Shown in pieces: positions 55,577-64,000 of a stretch of 64,000 bases of DNA. The DNA is from Imbricaverruca yamaguchii (Eukaryota; Arthropoda; Thecostraca; Neoverrucidae). The position numbers and the translations under genes are program-made. Position 1 is the stretch's first letter. Each line of letters starts with the position of its first letter. Where the stretch lies: the NCBI GenBank assembly GCA_034440575.1, contig JAOTOL010001616.1:2544501-2608500 (forward strand). The letters are read 5' to 3'. Under the pieces are notes generated by a model. It did no database searches. It was not told where the DNA came from and was given only the letters and a program-made list of their open reading frames with translations.

Positions 55577-58306
55577 TAGCCTGTGTCATGAACTTTCAAA
55601 GTGGGGTTATCAAAGGCGGCTACTGTTTTTATTTTGCCTTGATATGTGCCTAACAATTTAGCATAAAAATTAGATCGCTGGGCAATCGGCATTTTTCTCA
55701 AAATGCGTTTGAAAAAAAGCTGTTTTCGGCATTCATTGCCATATTGGCTGTGAGAAACAATCCAGATGAGTGGGTTAAATAGTTCCTCTTTTTGATCGTC
55801 TCGACGAGCAGAGTTGACTGAAACAACGCAACTTTGTCGACAAATCGATAGATAAGAAAATATCGGGTATCTTGTGTCTTCTAAAACACCAGCAAATGTC
55901 CATTTCGTTTTTTAATTTTTTTATTTTTAAATGTCCGCCACCAAAGATCAGGTGACCAGGAGCGCCCCCTCCCCTTACCCAACGACTGCAAGCACCTTAC
56001 GTTAACACCATAAAATAAACAGTAAAGTCGCGGCACTCCCAGCTAAGAGATGGAAAACATATAAATAAGCATACAAAGCATCGGGTATTAGAGCAGTAAG
56101 ACTAATAATACAGAATGCTGTTAGTAGTCATATCCAAAGGAGGCATATGACTGACCCTGGATCCATCCCAACAAGAAATTAGGGTCTAAACTATAATGTT
56201 AGCAGCTGGTTTGTGGCCGGATGGTGGCGAGCACTCCTGATTTGTTTTTGTTTTTTAACTTTGGCTCCTCCCACAACTCCACCCAGCTAAGCATGGGCTT
56301 GTTGTTGGGCATACAAGGAACCCTGAGGTTTCAGCAAGTAAAAATCATGATACGGCCGCGGTTTCTACACTTACTCATTTGAAGACTTGAGCATCACTCA
56401 CTGAGCATAGAAATATAGACAAAGCTTTATATTTATTGGCTGTTTGAAATACATAGCAGCATGATTGAGGAAGGCTACTTTGTACGCATGTGCATCACAT
56501 AATAAATACAAGGCTATCTGGAAAGGCTATCTGAATGTCCCAACATGCAACGAATAGGTAGCTATTCGTTGCATGTTGAGACATTCAGATACCCTTTCCA
56601 CATCTCGTTCAGACGAAGATCATATACGTTGGTGATAAAAATTATTGAAATTCGCCGTGATTATTGAATTTCCCCGTGATCACCATGGGACCATCGCTGC
56701 CTATTTTTGCCAAGAGACGCATGTCAGACATCAATCAATGAACACTGGAAACATCCAAGGCAAACATCGCACGAGGGCGCGGAGCAAAACTGACTGGACG
56801 GCATAGAGCACCCCAGTTCTACCTTTCATTGAACTCACAGTCGTTTTAGCGTATTCCCCACGTCCCTCTTAGATGTTAGCCCGGGAAAAAACTGCCGGTG
56901 CATGTACCTAAGGTGCAGAAGGTGCAGCACAACTGGCTGAATGTGCCGCAGCATGTGCTGCGCCAGCTGCAGCTCACTCGGCTGCAGCATGGGGAAGTCG
57001 TGGGCATCGTGATGCCGTACCTCCACTCCAGTGCTTGGTATGCTCACAGCGAAATGGTGCTCCAGACACTTCTCTACAGAGATGACAGAACAAAGCGCCA
57101 GCTCGCTGTTAAACGTATCACGTGCACCCGCGGAAAAAAAATGAGCATGGAGACCCCAGCGTCCGTCCCAGAGAATTACGAGACTAAATGAGACCGCGGA
57201 GAGTCTGCAGTAGTTGATATCCTGGGACGGCGCCTTCGAACCGGCCCTCACGTGCCACACGCCAAGCCCCGAACTTGATGGCTATGTGGACATACAAATG
57301 TCAGTTCCAGTTTCCCGTACACGGTCAGTCAGTTGAACGATGCGAGAAACAGGTGTCACTAGCTGCAAAAAACGTATACGGGAAGGAGAGGAGACCTACA
57401 TCCGGGTTGCCTACATGCACCGGCAGCTTTTGCCCGTGCTAACAACTAAGAGGGACGTGGAGAATATGCTAAAACGACTGTGAGTTCCATGAAAGATATA
57501 ACTGGGGTGCTCTATGCCGTCCAGCCAGTTGTGCTCCGCACCTTCGCGAAATGCTTGCCTTGGATATACCAGTGTTCATTGATTGATGTCTGACATGTGT
57601 TCCTTTAGGAAAAGATAGGCATGTATGGTCCCATGGTGATCACGACGAATTTCAATAATCACGCCGGATTTTAATCGTTTTTATTACCAACGTATCTGAT
57701 TTTCGTCTGAACGTGATGTAGACAGGCTATCTGAATATCTCAGCATGCAACAAATAGGTAGGTATTTGGTATGTGATGCACATGCGTAAAAAGCAGCCTC
57801 CCTAAATGGTGCTGCTATGGAGTTCAAACAGCGAATAAAGCGAATAAATATATGAAACCTTACATATATTTCTATGTTCAGTGAATGATGCTGAAGTCTT
57901 CAAATGAGTAAGTACAGAAACCGCGCTTGTATCATGATTTTTACTCGTTAAACCTTAGGGTTCCTTGTATGCCCCGAAATGGACATTTGCTGGTGTATTA
58001 GGAGACATAAGATAGCCGATATTTTCTGAACCATCGATTTTTCAACGATATTGCGTGGTTTGAATCGACTCAGCTTGCCGAGACGATCAAAAAGAGATAC
58101 TATTTGACAAACTTATCTGGGATGGTTCTCACAGCCAATATGGCATTGAATGCCGAAAAGGGAATCGTTTTTCAAACGAATTTTGAGAAAAATGACGATT
58201 GCCCAGCGGTCTAATTTTATGCCAAATTGTTAGGCACATATCAAAGCAAAATAAAAACAGCAGCCGCTTTTGATAGCACCACTTTGACAATTTTCGACAC
58301 AGGCTA
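55577..58306. mobile_element. 2.73-kb foldback DNA transposon with 8-bp TSD
   Basis: Termini TAGCCTGTGTC ... GACACAGGCTA, flanked by gtgactat at 55569-55576 and 58307-58314. The arms are inverted copies over nearly the whole element: 55577-55905 pairs with 57970-58306, 56300-56600 with 57725-57965, and 56620-56915 with 57400-57670. A ~390-bp segment (55908-56300) is present in the left arm only. The central 56915-57400 is unique, with a 98-codon (+) and a 141-codon (-) open frame of unknown type. No transposase recognised. 8-bp TSDs occur in hAT, P and Merlin groups; I do not assign one. Confidence 0.88.
56527..56600. other. Long hairpin inside the foldback left arm
   Basis: ctatctgaatgtcccaacat, gcaacgaatag, loop gtag, then ctattcgttgcatgttgaga and cattcagatacc: ~30-bp arms with two mismatches. 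Confidence 0.9.
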
Positions 58307-58314
58307 GTGACTAT

Positions 58315-59840
58315 GGTCCGGCAGGTCGCAGATGTCGTCTGATCTGTCGGCGACTTGTCAGGTCGCTGGATCTGATTGTTAGCCTGGGTCTGATTATTAG
58401 GCTACCACGCCGTAACACAACCTCCGCCTACCCGCCTCGGCCCGCACCTGAGGCCGCGTGATGCGTTGGGCCCACCGGGTCACGTGGTTCTGCCTTTGTT
58501 CTGCAGCTGGTCTGATTGTCATAAGTATCAATTCCGGAACGCGATAATGTATCGCACGATGTATGCAAAGGAGCCGACGGTAGTAGCTGACTGGTGTATA
58601 AGCAGTCTAATTCTGCCGTGGTAACTGAAATCCGCTAGCGTGCTTTTTCTGCACAAGACTCAGGCCTCAAAAATATATCACCGCCTGAACACGGTGTAAT
58701 TGACATTTTGTACAAATGCTATATCTGGACATGACATATGCTGTGCATGGACGTAGATCTAGCACCTGCGCAATTGGTACGATTGCTGATGAAGGAAGTA
58801 ATGCTTGGCACGACTTAAAACGACAAACTACTCATGTGCACCACGAAAGAGTATGGTAGACGTGTCTGTTTCGTCCCAGGCTGCTGTCGATCCCAACGCT
58901 CAGGCTCTCGACGAGTCTGCAGCTGGTCATGACCGAGTCACAGAGGTCGAGTTGCACATTCCGAGCGGACCTGAGCACGGCTGGTGTTGCCGGGAGGACC
59001 ACTGGCGTCCAGTTTTTCGGTCGATCTTCGTGCCGGTGACAACGAATCAGTGAAAGAAAATAGCCAAAGCTTTCTCCATCAAAGACACCAACTTCATGTT
59101 AGCTTGAGGGGCAGTTGCTCCTAGTGATAGGTAAATTTTACCATTTTCAGAGGAAGTATGGGTAAAGCTAACGAAATGCTTGATCTGCCTTATATTTCTG
59201 GAGCACTTGTTCCAGTAAAGTATTCTTAAGCGCCTCTGGTCCCCACATTCAGCACCAATAATAGTGTGTTGCCACGAGGGCTGCTGATTGTTTTTTAGTC
59301 GGTGGTACTTAACCCGGCACTGGCGAACTGGACCAATTTCATACCGCGGTCAATACGGAAGCTTATGTCGTTGGAGAAGGTGCAAAAAATGTTTAGCAAA
59401 TGTTCAGCAGATCCATCCTCCCTGCCAGATCCATATTTTGTTGTGTTTCGTCAGTGATGCGATGTTATCGTCACTTGGACTGCCCATCTGCACTCGTAGG
59501 GTATGACTGCTGAGATGGTTGGTAATCTCCAGGAGAATATTGATTGGAGATAATTCAGCCTTTTTTTGTCTTCCTATAGTACCTTCCCCCTTATTAATTT
59601 AACCTAGATAGACCCAGTGGCTATTATTAAGAATCTTCACATCTTTATGCCTGTATGTCTGCGTGAAGAAAGCTACCGCCGGCGGTTAGAACCCACGTGA
59701 GCGCAGATGGCATGCCAGCGGTCGACATGGGCGCGGCCCGGTGACCTGTATCCGGGCGTGACCTCCTCTCGGTGGCCAGCAGCCGCCCCCGGCCTGCCCG
59801 CTCGCCGCGTCACGTCTCGCTGAGCACGCCTCTGTCACGG
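58315..59840. other. No supported gene
   Basis: Unique sequence with one 82-codon open frame (58805-59053, +) containing AVDPNAQALDESAAGHDRVT; no family recognised and no splice support. Confidence 0.4.
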
Positions 59841-59844
59841 CTGA

Positions 59845-60530
59845 GTGGGGCCACGGCAGACTACGGCCACTGTCGGCCGGGGACTGCCCCTCATGGTAGA
59901 GACTGCGACACGGCTACGGCAGACTACGGCCACTGTCTGCAGAGGACTGCTCCTCATTGGTGGAGACCGCGACAAGGCCACGGCAGACTACGGCCATGTG
60001 GTGGAGACCGCGACACGGCTACGGCAGACACGGCCAGGGGGCTGCCCCTCAGTGGTGGAGACCGGGACACGGCTACGGCAGACTACGGCCACTGTCTGCA
60101 GAGGACTGCTCCTCATTGGTGGAGACCGCGACACGGCTACGGCAGACCACGGCCACTGTCTGCAGAGGACTGCTCCTCATTGGTGGAGACCGCGACACGG
60201 CTACGGCAGACTACGGCCCTTCGAGGTGGTGGAGACCGCGACACGGCTACGGCAGACTACGGCCACTGTCTGCAGAGGACTGCCCCTCATTGGTGGAGAC
60301 CGCGACACGGCTACGGCAGACTACGGCCACTGTCTGCCGAGGGCTGCCCCTCATGGTAGAGACCCGACACGGTCGGCAGACACGGCCTCTGCCGAGGGGC
60401 CCCCCCTTGGGGAAAACAACAAAAAACGGCTACGGCAGACTACGGCCACTGTCTGCCGAGGGCTGCCCCTCATTGGTGGAGACCTGGACACGGCTACGAC
60501 AGACCACGGCCACTGTTGGCCGAGCAGCCC
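59845..60530 (+). repeat. ~64-bp minisatellite with internal deletions (~10 units)
   Basis: Units of cgacacggctacggcagact, acggccactgtctgcagagg, actgctcctcattggtggag, accg. Confidence 0.95.
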
Positions 60531-60639
60531 AGCCTTCACTCCGGCGCCGACATTTGATGGATTGACATGCCATGCCGCCGCTGGCCGTCTCGACGTGGTC
60601 TGCAAACAACGCACCGGCACTTGCACCAGTGATTAACTC

Positions 60640-62700
60640 TTGGCGCGATGCGTATCGACACTGCTGTGACGTCAGTCTGTACGGCTAATCAGCGGACCAA
60701 CGATCGCCGAGTATGAGGCCACGTAACTTGCACGGCGGATTTGGGTCGTTGGATGGTCATCACAACACGCCATTGAGGTCAGCTGAGGTCAGGCGTCCGT
60801 GGCGTCGGAGCAAGTGTGTACACGTCTTTCGCTGTGCCTGGAATATCGACAGGTTTGTAATGTCAGTTGGGGCCAACCAACGCAATTCATAGGTGATAGA
60901 TAACTTAATTCGCATTCGGACATTGACCCTTTGCCTTTCCGAGGTCATTGAAGGTCACTCGGCTAGGTAGACACAGGGTGCCGTTTTCTTGCTTAAATGT
61001 GTTATGGTCGTGGAATCGAATTCGTCCTCTATTTATCTCCTACGCGTCTGCAAATTGTCGTTTTGTTCTTGGTAAGCCACGTGCCTTTCAGTGCAGCCAA
61101 TATACTTCACACTTAACAAGGCTAACACATCTCCTACTGAGGTTGTAGTGACAACCGTGTCAGGCAGCTAAACATTGCTCTGTATGGTGCTCCGATACCC
61201 GACATATTCTCCCCTGTCTGTAGATGCATCATGAGTAGCTCGTTTACTCAGGCCACCTGGTGAGTGCCCGCCACACTGGTGAGTCCTCAGCAACGAGCGT
61301 AAGTTCAGCCCCCGCCACCACCACCTGCTGTTGTTTGCTATGAAGATCTATCTCTTATGCAGACCTCAGTGAGATCAAACTGACCATTTGTGGCATGAAA
61401 GCTGAATGATATTGTGGAAATGTAATGTTCAATTCGTGCTTGAGGTCATTGGTTAACCTCGGGCGACAAATTTTGCCTTGCAGAGTATCCAGGGTAATTG
61501 TATGCCCTCGATCTTATTTCACTGTCCATTGTTATCCTTGGTCCTGTGGCGAGTGAAAGCAGTAGCTTTAATTAACTTTCTGTCAAGTTTTCAAATCATG
61601 TGTCGGCCCGTGGACTGACCTGATCAGTCTCCTACATCTTAAATGGAGATTGATGCATATCATTGCATCCGTATTTTTATTTATATTTACGAATTTTATA
61701 GACTATGCAAAATTGATTAATGTTAGGTTTGAGTCAGATTAGAGTCATAATACATCGCTACACGAAAGTGAGCAAAAATGGAATCAACAAAAGAAGAAAA
61801 TGAAAATAAAACATCTGTCGGGTGCAGTCAATTTAAAACACCTCGCAGTTGAGCATCACGACGAACTCGCCCCACGTCCGGGAAGCGACAGTGGCTCCGT
61901 CCGTATGATACCGAGGAATTAGGACAGATTGCGACTCAGTACCATGGTGTAAACATGATCCTCCAGTCCTATACGCCGATATGTATCATAATTAATAGCA
62001 GGAGTGTATGTCTTATTCAGTTTATGAATCATTCGCGATCAATTTCTGAAAGCCTGGATTTTCAGCGGCTATCAGACCTTTGACCTGCCCTGGAGCGTCA
62101 CCTATCAATAAACAGATGCAAAAAATCGGATATCAACCGCGAAGTCTTACCCCATCCTAAACGCCCGTGTTTTGTTTCGTGGTTCTATAAATTTTCGTTT
62201 CGAAACTCCAGAAGAGTCGAACCAACATAGACTCTCTCCCCACCGGTGAAGGTGGTAGAAGGAACCACACGGGCTAGGGTTAAGTGGTGCAAAGTAATAT
62301 CTTTGGATACCGTATACACAATACAGTTTTTTTCCTGAAGATAATCTTCGGCCACTTATCCCAGTTGACCTCAAATGAACTTGTTTGATCTGTTTGGATC
62401 ATATAAATGAATCATAAAGCATTGTACGTATTCACATGGAGGTTCACTGCAGGTGCCACTTACCGTATTCATCTCGTTGTTTTGTTCCTCTAGTCCCTGA
62501 GGCTTCGGGGAAGGAAATTTGATCCCTCCCCCACCCGACCAGGGTGCGTTGCGATGATGTGTCCGCCCGAGCCGATCTATCCAATGTTACCGAGCACGAG
62601 TTACCAAGGCAGGCTGGTGCGAGACTGGTGATCTTAGCCACTGCGCCGCTGCAGTCTCCGCGGCCGTGTGTACCGCTCGCGCTGACTTTCCCGCTGTCAG
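60640..62700. other. No feature seen
   Basis: Mostly AT-rich unique sequence; no array, transposon or exon recognised. Confidence 0.5.
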
Positions 62701-62753
62701 TTGGACGGGAGAAACGGCTTACGTCCTCCATAGTGTCAACGCTCATGCTCCAG
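62701..62753 (+). CDS. Possible small exon before a 15-bp array
   Basis: After gactttcccgctgtcag (good pyrimidine tract), TT|GGA CGG GAG... reads GREKRLTSSIVSTLMLQ to CAG|GTGGCT. The 15-bp array starts a few bases after that GT, as for PP2A-A donors. Only 53 bp, with no recognised family; weak. Confidence 0.2.
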
Positions 62754-62759
62754 GTGGCT

Positions 62760-63240
62760 ACAGGCCCACCGGGTACATCTCCACTGGGTACAGCTCCACC
62801 GGGTACAGCTCCACTATGTACAGCTCCACCGGGTACAGCTCCACTATGTACAGCTCCACCGGGTACAGCCCCATCTGGTACAGCTCCACTGGGTACAGCT
62901 CCACCGGGTACAGCTCCACTATGTACAGCTCCACCGGGTACAGCCCCATCTGGTACAGCTCCACTGGGTACAGCCCCATCTGGTACAGCTCCACTGGGTA
63001 CAGCCCCATCTGGTACAGCTCCACCGGGTACAGCTCCATCTGGTACAGCTCCACTATGTACATCTCCACTGGGTACAGCTCCACCGGGTACAGCTCCACT
63101 GGGTGCAGCTCCACCGGGTACAGCTCCATCTGGTACAGCTCCACTGTGTACAGCTCCACCGGGTACAGGTCCACCGGGTACAGCTCCACTGGGTGCAGCT
63201 CAACCGGGTACAGGTCCACGGACTGCACTCCCACTGATCA
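62760..63240 (+). repeat. 15-bp array (~32 units)
   Basis: Units of tacagctccaccggg / tacagctccactggg / tacagccccatctgg. Being a multiple of three it leaves several frames open (TAPPG/TAPLG on +; VELYP on -); there is no other sign of coding. Degenerate related units continue to ~63510. Confidence 0.95.
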
Positions 63241-63576
63241 CAGGCTCATTGCATACAGCCCTACTAGGTATAGGCCCACCAGGTACGGCCCACTGGATAC
63301 GGGCCCACTGATCACCGATGCACAACCTACAGACCCACCGACTACACTCCCATTGATCATAGGTCCCCTGACTACACTCCCACCGATCATAGGTCCCCTG
63401 ACTACAGGCCCACTGGTCACATGCCCAATAATTGCAGGGCCACTAACTGCACTCCCACTTGTTGGAGACCTAATAACTACCATCTCACTGGGTGCAGACC
63501 CACCGACTACCGTGACCATAACTAATCCACGGAGAGATCCGTATGGCTTTCGTGATGGGTGGGCGCGTCCAACCAA

Positions 63577-63718
63577 GCGTGACGTCTGCAGTGTCCCCGA
63601 CAAATCCTGGCCACCTGGGCGTGTCCCCGACAAATCCTGGCCACCTGGGCGTGTCCCCGACAAATCCTGGCCACCTGGGCGTGTCCCCGACAAATCCTGG
63701 CCACCTGGGCGTGTGGCC
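63577..63718 (+). repeat. 30-bp array (4.5 units)
   Basis: Units of gtgtccccgacaaatcctgg plus ccacctgggc, identical. Confidence 0.97.
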
Positions 63719-63860
63719 AGGCTCGACTGTCTACGGCTGCTGAGAGACGGCCAGGCTCCTGTGGCTGCTGAGAGACGGCCCGAGTCCTGTGGCTGCTGAG
63801 AGACGGCCCGGGTCCTGTGGCTGCTGAGAGACTGCTCCTGTGGCTGCTGAGAGACGTTTC
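63719..63860 (+). repeat. ~30-bp array (5 units)
   Basis: Units of tcctgtggctgctgagagac plus ggcccgggt, directly abutting the previous array. Confidence 0.93.
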
Positions 63861-64000
63861 GGCTGTGCCGCCTTGGCGCTGCCGGAGCAGCACCCGCACG
63901 GGTCGAATGGCTGGTGTGACCCGGTCATCACGTGCCGTGACGTCACAGCAGTCAGCTGAGTCGTCCGGCACAGTTCGGCCGTCGCCGGCGACTCCGGATG

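Noticed and set aside
62544..63799. Repeat protein (TAPPGTAPLG / VELYPVELY)
   Set aside because: A 15-bp unit keeps frames open on both strands; there is no signal peptide or conserved flank. Coding is not excluded but not supported.

Overview
This is eukaryotic nuclear DNA, most likely from an arthropod or another invertebrate. It has spliced genes with GT-AG introns, tRNA-derived SINEs with target-site duplications, a non-LTR retrotransposon with a Jockey/I-type C-terminus, DNA-transposon remnants and many microsatellites and minisatellites. I cannot name the species. The one securely identified gene is the PP2A scaffold subunit A (PR65; human PPP2R1A, fly Pp2A-29B) on the + strand, from 1671 to about 22716. 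Nine exons are certain and a tenth (C-terminal) is probable. The exon carrying the first ~26 codons is not in the window or was not found. Joined, the nine certain exons match the human protein, as I recall it, from residue 27 onward with no insertion or deletion.

The most unusual property is the architecture of the introns. At most splice junctions of this gene, sequence at the exon edge or splice site has been amplified into a tandem array. These are copies of exon end plus 5' splice site (exon A), arrays starting at the first intron base (exon C), copies of acceptor plus exon start (exons B, F, H), or arrays abutting the acceptor or donor (exons D, G, I, J). The intron between exons A and B (1863-2980) consists almost entirely of such copies. 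Some units are in frame (57 and 81 bp), so alternative use of copied sites could insert 19 or 27 residues into the HEAT scaffold; others would introduce stops. The same signature recurs around 44.2, 47.3 and 48.7 kb, where it frames candidate exons of at least one further + strand gene. One of these encodes a good signal peptide, and its phase fits an ATG-TTG-AG|GTAAGG start at 29832.

Layout: 1-290 minisatellite; 1.67-17.84 kb PP2A-A exons and introns; 17.85-20.46 kb a 23-bp array in the next intron; 22.65 kb probable last exon; 22.7-24.6 kb probable 3' UTR and local repeats; 25-29 kb AACGATA-rich and transposon-derived sequence; 29.2-29.84 kb CpG-rich putative first exon; 30-46 kb a series of minisatellites, SINEs, a hAT-like MITE and LINE debris; 44-49.3 kb candidate exons inside arrays; 52.3-54.46 kb a very homogeneous 20-bp array of about 108 copies; 55577-58306 a 2.73-kb foldback transposon with an 8-bp target duplication; 59.8-63.9 kb further minisatellites.

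Mobile elements include (i) tRNA-derived SINEs of two types, four with recognisable ~14-15-bp target duplications; (ii) two 3' fragments of a Jockey/I-like LINE; (iii) several insertions only ~57 bp long that correspond to the last hairpin and tail of that LINE, three with clean 11-15-bp target duplications, plus a 22-bp insertion with a 15-bp duplication; (iv) two 189-bp hAT-like MITEs with 8-bp duplications; and (v) the foldback element. Several sit inside the arrays and so date them.
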